Positions 26,617 through 34,986 of a stretch of 64,000 bases of DNA are shown piece after piece. A model generated the notes under the pieces. The model was given only the letters and a program-made list of their open reading frames with translations. It did no database searches and was not told where the DNA came from. Positions within the stretch are counted from its first letter, which is position 1. Each line of letters opens with the position of its first letter. The stretch comes from DAIOEK01 sp963708715 (GTDB taxonomy: Bacteria; Chloroflexota; Anaerolineae; Anaerolineales; Anaerolineaceae): the NCBI GenBank assembly GCA_963708715.1, contig CAVPSU010000001.1:682001-746000 (forward strand), read 5' to 3'. Made by a program: the position numbers and the translations under genes.

Positions 26617-26946
26617 TTAATCCACAATAAAAAGGTTCGCACCAATATCAGTATGAAATCGATGCGGTTCTGCGCCATCAGCCACCTGGTAACTCATTCC
26701 AGGTGTCAGGGTGAATGTACGACCATCTTTCAAGTCGGTCACTAACTCACCCGAAATTACGAACAGAATATGACCTTTATCGCACCAATGATTTGCCAGA
26801 TAATCTGGTGAATGCTCAACCATCCGAATCCGAATGCCGCCGTCTTCGACTGTTCTCCAGATTGCGTGACCGCTTTCACCAGCGTGAATGGAAGGTACAA
26901 CTAAGGACCAGTCTGTCGTATGAAAGGGGATGTTCAGAATTTACAT
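26617..26946 (-). pseudogene. DHCW-motif cupin with stop at codon 2
   Basis: From 26,940 down, the frame encodes a full ~108-residue small cupin: IPFHTTDWSLVVPS, GHAIWRTVEDGGIRIRMVEHSP, NHWCDKGHILFVISGELVTDL, TPGMSYQVADGAEPHRFHT. This matches the DHCW cupin family. An ATG at 26944-26946 sits 5-6 bases after GGAGAG, but the next codon is TAA (26941-26943). The first usable ATG is 26823, which removes a third of the fold. It follows the SnoaL-like gene by 8 bases, so the pair was an operon. Confidence 0.65.
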
Positions 26947-26954
26947 TTACTCTC

Positions 26955-27335
26955 CTATTCCGGCATTTTCGAAGAATGATGCTCGACGATCCGCCATTCT
27001 TCACCAGTCTTCTGGTACACAAAAGTAAACCGGGCTTGTATGACCGATACTGGTTTATTTACAGGGGAAAGGATGAATTCATAGATACCCGAATTGATCG
27101 CGTGGTCGCCGAAGATCCTTACATTGGATTCGAGGATTTTTCCTGATGGCTTGTCAAGCAGGAAATGGGCGAAATAATCAGCAATCTCTGAGGTGTTATG
27201 CCGCACCTGGTTGGACACAGTTGGCAGAAGGATCGCGTCAGGAGCATAGAGAATAGCTACGTTTGCGGCGTTACCTGATTGTAGCGCTTCGTTCCATAGG
27301 TCAAAGAGAGAGTGGATGGTTGAGTGGGCGGTCAT
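26955..27335 (-). CDS. SnoaL-like / NTF2-fold protein (SgcJ/DUF4440 type)
   Basis: 126 residues: FDLWNEALQSGNAANVAILYAPDAILLPTVSN, then DYFAHFLLDKPSGKI, INSGIYEFIL and ARFTFVYQKTGEEWRIVEHHSSKMP, the usual alpha-plus-beta cone pattern of the NTF2-like superfamily (SgcJ/EcaC, CaMKII association-like). No specific reaction can be assigned. GAGGATCCC precedes the ATG. Confidence 0.82.
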   Translation of the reverse strand: MTAHSTIHSLFDLWNEALQSGNAANVAILYAPDAILLPTVSNQVRHNTSEIADYFAHFLLDKPSGKILESNVRIFGDHAINSGIYEFILSPVNKPVSVIQARFTFVYQKTGEEWRIVEHHSSKMPE

Positions 27336-27411
27336 GGGATCCTCAGTGAATGGTTTTCAGATATCGTATCATAATTACGGTAACCACCTGCTTTTTTCGG
27401 TATCTAAAGCA

Positions 27412-27440
27412 TTGCAAATCTTCAAGGCGAAAGTTATAAT
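27412..27440 (+). promoter_or_regulatory. promoter of the T-box/thrS unit
   Basis: TTGCAA at 27412-27417 and TATAAT at 27435-27440 with a 17-base spacer; transcription should begin near 27,447, at the start of the T-box leader. Confidence 0.8.
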
Positions 27441-27446
27441 ATAGCC

Positions 27447-27719
27447 CACAAAAGCGTTGACCGGGACGAGTAATCGATCCATTCGCTGAACAGGAAGGAA
27501 TCTCCAGGACTGGAAGAGATCCACAGCGTGGACGAAGAAAACCACCCGCTAGCTGAAACCTGAACCGACTGAAGTAAGGAATCCGGACGCAACCGTTACC
27601 TGCATAGATGAGATTGGATTGCTTCGCTCCGCTCGCGAAGACATGCCGAGGTGATCCAAATCTGGGTGGAACCGTGTGAGTGAATCTCTCGCCCCAGTTA
27701 TGGGCGGGAGTTTTTGTTT
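27447..27719 (+). promoter_or_regulatory. T-box riboswitch (tRNA-Thr sensing) upstream of thrS
   Basis: Stem I begins AGCGTTGACCGGG with the AGTA loop-E element (27,474-27,477). Opposite it, ACC (27541-27543, a Thr codon) followed by A and then CCCGCT fits the specifier position. The antiterminator box CTGGGTGGAACCGTG (27662-27676) contains the UGGA bulge that pairs with the 3' end of uncharged tRNA, implying a U discriminator. A terminator follows. Uncharged tRNA-Thr should switch thrS on. A small hairpin CTTCGC/GCGAAG (27622-27640) may be stem III or an inserted repeat. Confidence 0.88.
27686..27719 (+). terminator. T-box-controlled terminator
   Basis: CTCTCGCCC (27686-27694) pairs with GGGCGGGAG (27702-27710) and is followed by TTTTTGTTT; its left arm lies just after the T-box sequence. 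Confidence 0.85.
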
Positions 27720-27784
27720 AATCATATAGTGAGATCCCCCCTCCCCCCCTTGATAAGGGGGGACGAGTGGGAATGGAGGTAAGA

Positions 27785-29569
27785 ATGGAAGAAAGATACG
27801 AAGACAGTAAACTATATCGCATCCGTCACTCGGCGGCACATATCATGGCACAGGCTGTGTTGGAAAATTTCCCGGGAGGGAAGGTGACCATTGGACCGCC
27901 GATCGAGGATGGATTTTATTACGATTTCGACCTGCCCCGTCCGCTCACCCCGGAGGATCTGGAGAAGATCGAAAAACGAATGCGCCAGATCATCGCGGCT
28001 CACCACCCGTTCATCCGCAAGGAAGTGAGCGCCGAAGAAGCCCGCACGATCTTCAGCGACCAACCCTACAAGATCGAATTGATTGATGGGCTGGAGAATG
28101 GTGGTCTGGACGAATACGGCAACCAGATCAAAGAAAAGCCCATCATTTCTACCTACACGCATGATACATTCACTGATCTATGCCGTGGTCCGCATGTCGA
28201 GAACACCGGACAGATCAATCCATCCGCCATTAAGTTGATGTCTGTGGCGGGTGCGTATTGGCGCGGTGACGAAAAACGCCCCATGCTCCAGCGCATCTAT
28301 GGCACTGCCTGGGAGAATCCCAAGCAATTGGAAGAGTATCTGTGGAAGCTGGAAGAAGCCAAGAAGCGCGATCATCGCAAGCTGGGCAAGGAATTGGGAC
28401 TGTTCTACTTCTCTGATGATGTCGGTCCCGGTCTGCCGCTTTTCACCCCCAAGGGCGAGATGCTGCGTCACCTGATGGAATCCTACGTTCGCGATGTGCA
28501 AACGAAATATGGCTTCCAGCATGTCTGGACAGGCAACCTGGTGAAGGAAGACCTTTACAAACGTTCCGGTCATTACGATAACTACAAGGATGTCATGTTC
28601 CCGCCCATGGTGGACGAGAATGTCGTTTTCCGGCTCAAACCAATGAATTGCCCCAGCCATATGACACTCTTCAATGAGATGGGTCGCCATTCCTACCGGG
28701 AACTTCCGATGCGTTTCGCAGAATTTGCCACACTCTACCGGTATGAGAAAACCGGTGAGTTAAACGGTCTTACCCGGGTGCGCGCCCTGACACAGGACGA
28801 TTGTCATACATTCTGCACCGAAGACCAGATCGAGAGCGAATTCTCATTGGATCTTCAAGTGATTCGGGAAGTGTTGAATCGGTATCATTTCAGTGACTAC
28901 AAGGTACGTCTCTCTCTCCGCGGTGAAGGCGGAAAGTATGTGCAGGATCCCGAAAAATGGGATAAAGCCGAAGCTGCCCTGTACAGCGCCCTGAAAGCGA
29001 ACAACGTTGAGTATTTTGAAGCGGAGGGCGAAGCTGCCTTTTATGGTCCCAAAGCTGACTTCATGGCTCGGGATGTCCTGGGGCGTGAATGGCAGCTCTC
29101 CACCATCCAGGTGGATTTCATCCAACCGTCGAGGTTGGGCTGTATCTACATTGCCGAGGATGGGCAGGAACATACCCCCGTGGTGTTGCATCGTGCCGTA
29201 ACAGGAACCACCGAACGATTTATGGCAGTCATCATCGAACATTTCGCCGGGGCATTTCCCGTATGGCTGTGCCCGGTTCAGGCAGTTGTTATACCCATTG
29301 CCGACCGGCATATGGATTTTGCCCGAAAGGTGGAAGCTGAATTGAAGCAGGCAGGTGTCCGGGTAGCCGTGGATGAACGCAGCGAACGCATGAATTCCAA
29401 GATCCGGGACGCGCAAAAACAGAAAGTCCCGTATATGCTGGTGGTGGGCGATCAGGAAATGGAGAAAGACCAGGTCGCCGTTCGTCAACGCAATGGCGAG
29501 AACCCTGGTCCGATGGGCGCTGCAGATTTCCTGCGTTTGTTCAGGGATGCAGTTGAAAAGGGAGACTGA
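27785..29569 (+). CDS. thrS: threonyl-tRNA synthetase lacking the TGS domain
   Basis: 594 residues from the ATG at 27785 (GGAGGT 4 bases in front; an earlier in-frame start at 27767 lies before that site). The protein starts directly in the editing domain: HSAAH zinc-type motif, IEDGFYYDFD, then TDLCRGPHV. The catalytic core has MNCPSHM, motif 2 FATLYRYEKTGELNGLTRVRALTQDDCH, and motif 3 HRAVTGTTERF; the anticodon domain follows (~490-594). Zinc ligands Cys, His and His are present. The N-terminal TGS domain of most bacterial ThrRS is absent. Controlled by the T-box. Confidence 0.96.
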   Translation: MEERYEDSKLYRIRHSAAHIMAQAVLENFPGGKVTIGPPIEDGFYYDFDLPRPLTPEDLEKIEKRMRQIIAAHHPFIRKEVSAEEARTIFSDQPYKIELIDGLENGGLDEYGNQIKEKPIISTYTHDTFTDLCRGPHVENTGQINPSAIKLMSVAGAYWRGDEKRPMLQRIYGTAWENPKQLEEYLWKLEEAKKRDHRKLGKELGLFYFSDDVGPGLPLFTPKGEMLRHLMESYVRDVQTKYGFQHVWTGNLVKEDLYKRSGHYDNYKDVMFPPMVDENVVFRLKPMNCPSHMTLFNEMGRHSYRELPMRFAEFATLYRYEKTGELNGLTRVRALTQDDCHTFCTEDQIESEFSLDLQVIREVLNRYHFSDYKVRLSLRGEGGKYVQDPEKWDKAEAALYSALKANNVEYFEAEGEAAFYGPKADFMARDVLGREWQLSTIQVDFIQPSRLGCIYIAEDGQEHTPVVLHRAVTGTTERFMAVIIEHFAGAFPVWLCPVQAVVIPIADRHMDFARKVEAELKQAGVRVAVDERSERMNSKIRDAQKQKVPYMLVVGDQEMEKDQVAVRQRNGENPGPMGAADFLRLFRDAVEKGD

Positions 29570-29576
29570 AAGAAAG

Positions 29577-29657
29577 AAACTCGATAAAAGTAACTAGTAA
29601 CTGGGAACATGGAATTGTAATTCAAATTGCCAGTTACTAGTTTCTAGTTTCCTCTTT
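29577..29657. repeat. GAAACTAG palindromic repeat, copy B
   Basis: CTAGTAACTGG (29594-29604) and CCAGTTACTAG (29630-29640) form a perfect 11-bp inverted repeat extended on both sides by TAACTAG/CTAGTTTC. Related to the copy between thrB and thrC. Confidence 0.55.
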
Positions 29658-29670
29658 TGCTCTTCCATAA

Positions 29671-29700
29671 TTGACGATTCAGCTTGAATCATGGTATCAT
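29671..29700 (+). promoter_or_regulatory. promoter of the infC operon
   Basis: TTGACG at 29671-29676 and TATCAT at 29695-29700, spacer 18 bases. It shows that the longer reading frame starting at 29671 is not translated as such. Confidence 0.65.
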
Positions 29701-29712
29701 CTAGGCTACATG

Positions 29713-29731
29713 ACCGGTTCCCCGAACCGGT
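29713..29731 (+). promoter_or_regulatory. leader hairpin before infC
   Basis: Perfect 8-bp stem ACCGGTTC / GAACCGGT with loop CCC, starting about six bases after the predicted transcription start. No T-run follows, so it is more likely a stability or control element than a terminator. Confidence 0.5.
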
Positions 29732-29763
29732 ATTTAGATATAGTACAAAAAGAGGAGATCGCT

Positions 29764-30450
29764 ATCAGTACAATCAACTTTCGGGTAAATGAGCTAATCC
29801 GTTCGCCTCAGGTTCGGCTAATTGGTGCGGATGGAGAAAATGTCGGCGTCGTGGATACCTATGTAGCGATGCGAATGGCAAGGGAAGCGGATCGTGACCT
29901 GGTGGAAGTGGCCCCCAATGCGGATCCACCAGTCTGCAGAATTATGGACTTCGGAAAGTTCCTGTTTGAAAGAGAAAAGAAGGAACGGGAAGCCAAAAAG
30001 TCGCAGACCAAGATCGAGATCAAAGAGATCCGCTTGCGACCCAAAACCAATGTACATCATCGTGGTTTCAAAACCCAGGACGCCCGCAAGTGGCTTCAAG
30101 ATGGGATGAAAGTACGAGTATCCATCAAGTTCCGCGGACGGGAAATTACCTACCCGGAATTAGCTCTGGAAGACCTGAAAGAAATTGCTGAAGAATTGGC
30201 AGATGTAGGGATTATCGAACAAGCACCACTTCTGGAAGGCAAGATGATGGGGATGACCCTGGCTCCTGCCAAGTTCGCCAAGAAAAAAGTAGAGACGGCG
30301 CCAACAACCCCAGTGGCAACACCGATGCCTGCACCGACTGTCCCTGTAGTAGCGGCAACCCCTGCCAAGACACCAACGGTAAAAAAGTCCGCACCAGCAA
30401 CACCGGTTGTTGATGTAGAATCGCCTGAAATTAAACCTGAAAAGGAATAA
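29764..30450 (+). CDS. infC: translation initiation factor IF-3
   Basis: IF-3 blocks premature subunit joining and checks the start codon. ISTINFRVNELIRSPQVRLIGADGENVG opens the N-domain, ADPPVCRIMDFGKFLFEREKKEREAKK is the linker and IKEIRLRPKTNVHHRGFKTQDARKWLQDGMKVRVSIKFRGRE the C-domain. AGAGGAG (29751-29757) ends six bases before ATC at 29764, and no ATG, GTG or TTG is in a suitable place, so I take AUC as the start, as AUU is in E. coli infC. A ~50-residue Pro/Ala/Thr tail after the C-domain is extra. First gene of infC-rpmI-rplT. Confidence 0.9.
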   Translation: MSTINFRVNELIRSPQVRLIGADGENVGVVDTYVAMRMAREADRDLVEVAPNADPPVCRIMDFGKFLFEREKKEREAKKSQTKIEIKEIRLRPKTNVHHRGFKTQDARKWLQDGMKVRVSIKFRGREITYPELALEDLKEIAEELADVGIIEQAPLLEGKMMGMTLAPAKFAKKKVETAPTTPVATPMPAPTVPVVAATPAKTPTVKKSAPATPVVDVESPEIKPEKE

Positions 30451-30543
30451 ACATTCTCGCGAGAGAGTGATGTTCAAGGTTGGGTCATCGCTTGCCTAAC
30501 CTGCGGTGAAAATCGCAAATACCAAATTGAGAGGAGTAATGCT

Positions 30544-30780
30544 GTGCCCCGCAAGTTAAAAACCGGTAAGTATAAGTTGAAGACCCACAAGGCGACCTCC
30601 AAACGGTTCCGCCTGACTGGATCGAATAAGCTGATGCGTACCAAAGGTGGTAAAAGCCACCTCCGTCGCCGAACCTCAGACCGCACCCTGACCTTATTGT
30701 CAGAGATGCTGCCTGTTGTAGGCTCTGGTATCATTAAGCGCGTTCGTCGTCTTGCCCCACATATGAGCAAGAAAGACTGA
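30544..30780 (+). CDS. rpmI: 50S ribosomal protein L35
   Basis: 78 residues, very basic: PRKLKTGKYKLKTHKATSKRFRLTGSNKLMR and KSHLRRRTSDRTLTLL are L35 signatures. Starts with GTG after GAGAGGAG. Slightly longer than the usual 64-66 residues, with a C-terminal IIKRVRRLAPHMSKKD. Sits between infC and rplT as in most bacteria. Confidence 0.95.
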   Translation: MPRKLKTGKYKLKTHKATSKRFRLTGSNKLMRTKGGKSHLRRRTSDRTLTLLSEMLPVVGSGIIKRVRRLAPHMSKKD

Positions 30781-30903
30781 TCGCATTGTATTGTCCCCGA
30801 TTGGGGAGTTGGATAGAGTTCTAATTATTGCGGCTGCTGGATGCATGCAACAGGTTGAAAAGAAGTATCGACCGGCGTCCAGGGGTTCGTAAAGGAGTAA
30901 TAT

Positions 30904-31254
30904 ATGGCTCGTGTAAAGGGTGGACCGCAGGGTCACCTCCATCATAAGACAGTTCTAAAACTGAACAAGGGCTACAGCGGCTCTCGTCACCGCCTTTACA
31001 GGCGTGCGAATGAAGCCATGCTGAAAAGCATGTTCTACGCCACACGCGACCGTCGTGTTCGCAAACGCGATCTGCGCCGGTTGTGGATCGTCCGCATCAA
31101 CGCGGCTGCCCGATTGAACGGCATCAGTTATAGCAAGTTGGTCTACGGAATGAAAAAAGCCGAGATCACGATCAACCGCAAAATGCTGGCAGATTTAGCC
31201 GTGCGCGATCCGCAGGTTTTTGCCGCCGTGGCTGCGAAAGCGAAAGCAGCATAA
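30904..31254 (+). CDS. rplT: 50S ribosomal protein L20
   Basis: 116 residues: HHKTVLKLNKGYSGSRHRLYRRANEAMLKSMFYATRDRRVRKRDLRRLWIVRINAAAR is typical. AAAGGAG lies before the ATG. The 123-base gap behind rpmI could hold an L20 feedback site, but I could not draw a convincing one. Confidence 0.97.
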   Translation: MARVKGGPQGHLHHKTVLKLNKGYSGSRHRLYRRANEAMLKSMFYATRDRRVRKRDLRRLWIVRINAAARLNGISYSKLVYGMKKAEITINRKMLADLAVRDPQVFAAVAAKAKAA

Positions 31255-31274
31255 CCTCATTCTTATCAAGCGAT

Positions 31275-31307
31275 ACCGGGTGGATCATGATCCATCCGGT
31301 TTTTTTT
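31275..31307 (+). terminator. terminator of the infC-rpmI-rplT operon
   Basis: ACCGGGTGGAT and ATCCATCCGGT (one mismatch) around CATG, followed by seven further T residues. Confidence 0.88.
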
Positions 31308-31400
31308 ATCCTGTAATATGACGCATCGCCTACCGTGAGTTAACATTCCGGAAGAATTGGTTTATGATGGTTTTGTACGGTTGATGCATATAGGAGGAGT

Positions 31401-31964
31401 ATGGAAGCCTTAGGATTATTCTCTGCTTTTGGTTTGTCAGCCAGCGCCGGGCTGAATGCATATATTCCTTTACTCGTGATCGCCCTGCTCGCCCGCTTTA
31501 CAAATGTAATTCATCTCAACCAGCCCTGGGATGGATTGACGTCTTGGTGGATCATCGGTTTGTTGGTTTTGCTCAACCTGGTGGAATTTTTTGCAGATAA
31601 AGTCCCGGCAGTCAACCATGTGAACGACATTATCCAGACAATCGTCCGGCCAATTGCCGGCGCAATCGCTTTTGCAGCCGGGTCAGGCGTTTTTTCAGAT
31701 GTCCATCCAGTCTTCGCACTTGGATGTGGGCTATTGATTGCAGGAGGTGTTCATGCAGTCAAAAGCGCCATTGTCCGTCCGGCGGTCACTGCAACTACCG
31801 GCGGAGCGGGTAATGTGCCTGTCAGCATCGCAGAGGACGTCACTTCGACAATTGTGTCCATTCTCGCGGTTGTGGTCCCAGTGTTTATAGCTGCAATAAT
31901 AATATTGGTCACCAGTTGGATTGTCTACAAGCTGTGGCTGCGTGTAAAGTTGAAAGAGGCTTAG
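31401..31964 (+). CDS. DUF4126 membrane protein
   Basis: 187 residues, five to six helices. FSAFGLSASAGLNAYIPLLVIALLARF at the start, LVEFFADKVPAVNHVNDIIQTIVRPIAGAI and GGVHAVKSAIVRPAVTATTGG match DUF4126. AGGAGGAGT precedes the ATG. Function unknown. It converges with the histidine kinase gene. Confidence 0.85.
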   Translation: MEALGLFSAFGLSASAGLNAYIPLLVIALLARFTNVIHLNQPWDGLTSWWIIGLLVLLNLVEFFADKVPAVNHVNDIIQTIVRPIAGAIAFAAGSGVFSDVHPVFALGCGLLIAGGVHAVKSAIVRPAVTATTGGAGNVPVSIAEDVTSTIVSILAVVVPVFIAAIIILVTSWIVYKLWLRVKLKEA

Positions 31965-31983
31965 GAAGTTCCGAATATCCAGG

Positions 31984-33627
31984 TCATATAAAGAGATCAA
32001 TGGCTGTACCACCTCCGAGTTCCGAGATGATCTCGATCCGCCCTCCAGCCAGTTCTACCCTTTCTTTCATACCCAAAATCCCATAGTGCCCTCGATGGGC
32101 AAATTGGTCTAATTTGGCAGGGACCTCGAACCCAGCTCCATTATCTTCAATTTGGACTCGCACTCCACTCTCCAGAAAGTGGATAAAAATATAGACACTT
32201 GTCGCCCTGGCATGGTTTCGAACATTGACGAGCGCTTCTTGAACCACCCGAAAAAGAATTAACTCTTTTTCCGATTCCAAACGATTTTCTTGCCCTTCCA
32301 TGTCTATCTTTACTTGAATCCCTGTCTCAGTCTGGAACTCTTGGGACAGGGTTCGAATGGCGGTGACCCATCCAAGGTCGTCAAGATAAGGGGGACGCAG
32401 TCCGCGGATAAATTGGCGAAGCTTATCGATGATCTGTTGAACTTGAATCGTTGTCGATTCCGCTTGCGGACGACGCTGCATCTCCTGTTTCAATGCGATC
32501 AAATCCTGAATCACGTCATCGTGGAGATCACGAGCAAGTTTTTTCCGCTCTGCTTCCTGGCTATGTGTCAATCCACCAATATATTGTTCCAGGTTCAGCT
32601 TTGCTTCATTCAGACGGGCATACATATCCCGAAGGATCGTCTGCAATGACCTGATCTCCTGGATCCCGCCAACTGGCTGGGTAAAAGCCTCTTCCGGATT
32701 TGTCTCCAATCGGGTAGTTTGGCTGGATAGATTCTGAAGAGGTTGGATCACCCAGCGGATCGCGAAGAATAAACCAACCACCGCCAGCAGTAATACTGGG
32801 ATCAGAATAAGAGGGATCGATTGACTTACCTGAAGGGATGGCGTGGATACATCTGCCCAGGCTTCGTCCATCATCATGACCCAATTGACTGGCTCAATGG
32901 GGGCATAGGCAATGATATGCGAGCCTTGGCTTCCACCCGTATATACGACCCCACTTTGTCCTGCCAACCCGTCCAATACTCCCTGATGATAAAGATCATG
33001 GTCACTCACCGGTGAACGACCTGAATCGAAAAGTAAAAGATGGTCAGAATCAAATATTTGAATCGAAAACTGATCTGGGTTCGCGGAAGAAGCCAGCGAA
33101 CGATCTATCAAACCTGCCAGATCAACGCCCCCTGCGAAAACATTTGATCCGTCAATGGATTGGGCCATCCATAACACTGCCGACTCTCCGGTCTCCAATC
33201 GATAGGCTGTACCTCCGATTCCAGATTCGTTGATGATCTGACACAAAACTTTAATATTGTTCGGATCAGGCTTTACTTGCTCATTCCGGGGTTGGAGGAT
33301 TGAGCCATCCTCGCAGGATGCTTGAAAAAATCCTCGATCAAATTCATTGATCCACGGATCCACTTGCTCAAAGGTGTATCCAGTCTTCACCGCCTGAACA
33401 GCCCTGGTTAGGTCTTCTTGAAGATTGTAGAGATTGTTTTCCATCGTCTTAACGGTGCTTAATACAGCCCGAAGATCACGGCTGCCTGCCAACTGTTCCA
33501 TGGCTTGGTGATGGAAGTTCTGGCTGATTAGAATGACCACGATCAGAACAATCGAAAGGGGAATAAAAAAATACAGGAAAAGACGAGGTATGGAACCAGT
33601 CCATGAGTATGTTTGTGGTGTTTTCAT
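31984..33627 (-). CDS. NarL-type sensor histidine kinase
   Basis: 547 residues. Helix 1 at ~13-35, a ~235-residue extracellular sensor (Cache-like), helix 2 at ~271-294, a HAMP-like link, HisKA_3 with RDLHDDVIQ (phospho-acceptor His369), and HATPase with QEALVNVRNHA, EDNGAGFEV and GILGMKERVELAGG. It starts 7 bases after the repaired stop of the response regulator gene, so the two form one unit. The signal is unknown. Confidence 0.92.
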   Translation of the reverse strand: MKTPQTYSWTGSIPRLFLYFFIPLSIVLIVVILISQNFHHQAMEQLAGSRDLRAVLSTVKTMENNLYNLQEDLTRAVQAVKTGYTFEQVDPWINEFDRGFFQASCEDGSILQPRNEQVKPDPNNIKVLCQIINESGIGGTAYRLETGESAVLWMAQSIDGSNVFAGGVDLAGLIDRSLASSANPDQFSIQIFDSDHLLLFDSGRSPVSDHDLYHQGVLDGLAGQSGVVYTGGSQGSHIIAYAPIEPVNWVMMMDEAWADVSTPSLQVSQSIPLILIPVLLLAVVGLFFAIRWVIQPLQNLSSQTTRLETNPEEAFTQPVGGIQEIRSLQTILRDMYARLNEAKLNLEQYIGGLTHSQEAERKKLARDLHDDVIQDLIALKQEMQRRPQAESTTIQVQQIIDKLRQFIRGLRPPYLDDLGWVTAIRTLSQEFQTETGIQVKIDMEGQENRLESEKELILFRVVQEALVNVRNHARATSVYIFIHFLESGVRVQIEDNGAGFEVPAKLDQFAHRGHYGILGMKERVELAGGRIEIISELGGGTAIDLFI

Positions 33628-33634
33628 CGGCTAT

Positions 33635-34319
33635 TCAATTTTCAAGCGATGGTTTTTTCTGGTCGCCATCCATTTCGATCAACCCCAATTGGATGGCTTT
33701 CATCACCGCCTCAGTACGAACTCTCCGCGTTTAGTTTGGTGAAGATATTGGCAAAGTGATTTTGGACTGTTCTACTGCTGATTTCCAATACGGTGGCGAT
33801 TGCCTTATTGGTCAGACCACTCGCCGCTTTTTTTAATACCTCTACTTCGCGCTCACTCACATTGGATTTTGAGCTCCCGATGGATACTCCAACACTCTCG
33901 AACATGGATTCTTTTAGGGTGGCATCCACTACTTGTTTCCCATCATTCACATCCAATACTCCCTGGATGATCTCGGCAGGATTCGCCGTTTTCAAGACAT
34001 ATCCATTAGCACCTGCCTGCAAGAGTGCCTGGACGTATGGCGGGTCGTCATACGCGGTCAGGATGAGGATACCCACGCTTGATCCCCTTTTCCGGATCTC
34101 ACGGGTAGCCTGGATGCCGTTCATAACAGGCATTTGGATATCGAGTACCACCACATCCGTTTGATTTGTTTTCAACAGATCCAGTAGCTCCTGCCCGTTG
34201 GATGCCTCTGCGATCACTTTGATCCGTTGATCTGATTCAAGGAATTGTCGAATACCGGCTCGGACAACGGCGTGATCATCTATCAGGAGGACCTTAATTG
34301 GCTGGGATGGTTTTTGCAT
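33635..34319 (-). pseudogene. NarL/FixJ-family response regulator, frameshifted near its C-terminus
   Basis: Receiver domain (LLIDDHAVVRAGIRQFL, phospho-acceptor Asp60 in VVVLDIQMPV, TAYDD, Lys in YVLKTANP) and LuxR helix-turn-helix (SEREVEVLKKAASGLTNKAIATVLEISSRTVQNHFANIFTKLNAE). As written, the frame stops at 33711 (202 aa). Removing one of the two bases at 33719-33720 restores SRTEAVMKAIQLGLIEMDGDQKKPSLEN and a stop at 33635, the normal end for this family and 7 bases before the kinase start. Even the short form keeps most of the DNA-binding helix. Confidence 0.85.
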
Positions 34320-34351
34320 GTGTCCATCATACCCTGTCCGATTCTAATTCG

Positions 34352-34392
34352 CAACAAAAAACATAGAGACGACATGTTGCGTCTCTATGTTT
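34352..34392 (-). terminator. terminator after the DUF7482-like lipoprotein gene
   Basis: Perfect 13-bp stem (AAACATAGAGACG and complement, loop ACATGTTG); on the minus strand it is followed by TTTTTTGTT. Confidence 0.8.
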
Positions 34393-34438
34393 AGGAGGAG
34401 GAGATCGATATTGTAAATTTGTGTATTGAACTATGGTA

Positions 34439-34954
34439 TCAGCGCTTACCGCCATCCCAACTCATGAAAGGCATATTGACCACGATCTCACTTTGTTCCA
34501 GTGTTAGGTCCCCTGATTCGCTTCCTTGGGTGATGTCAGCTTCAGAAGTGAGCAACTTTGGCGATTTACCGTCCGCCCAGGTTACAAATGTGATACGGCG
34601 CAGGGGTGAATAACCTTCGGTTCCAGGCGGGTTGTTAAAAACATCACCCTGGAATCCAAGTGGACCTTTCCCAGAGATCCCGTTTGTGAAAACATATACA
34701 TTCGCAAGCATCTCTTCGCTTGCTTTTGCCAGGGAGGGAACCACCAGAACAGGTGATTTCATCATGGCTGTCAGTTTTTCTGCTACAGCGGAATCAGATA
34801 CTTCGGTATGGGAGAAATAGATCTCCTTGCCTTCCGCATATGCCATCCCAGCCGGAATGGATGCGTAAGGAATGGAGCCGGTACCTCCCGCTGCAGTACA
34901 AGCAGTTAGAACAATAGTTCCAATAATGAGAGACAAGATTGCTTGTTTCTTCAT
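34439..34954 (-). CDS. lipoprotein, DUF7482-like
   Basis: 171 residues from the ATG at 34954 (AAAGGG 7 bases in front). Lipobox VLTAC. The mature part EIYFSHTEVSDSAVAEKLTAMMKSPVLVVPSLA, VYVFTNGISGKGPLGFQGDVFNNPPG and GYSPLRRITFVTWADG resembles what I recall as DUF7482; I could not confirm this. It follows copA on the same strand and has its own terminator, so it may be part of the copper response. Confidence 0.7.
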   Translation of the reverse strand: MKKQAILSLIIGTIVLTACTAAGGTGSIPYASIPAGMAYAEGKEIYFSHTEVSDSAVAEKLTAMMKSPVLVVPSLAKASEEMLANVYVFTNGISGKGPLGFQGDVFNNPPGTEGYSPLRRITFVTWADGKSPKLLTSEADITQGSESGDLTLEQSEIVVNMPFMSWDGGKR

Positions 34955-34986
34955 CGATTTCCCTTTCAAGATATGAATGTATGGTT

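Noticed and set aside
29671..29763. Upstream extension of infC starting at TTG 29671 or ATG 29710
   Set aside because: This stretch holds the -35/-10 boxes and the leader hairpin; the extra residues do not look like IF-3.
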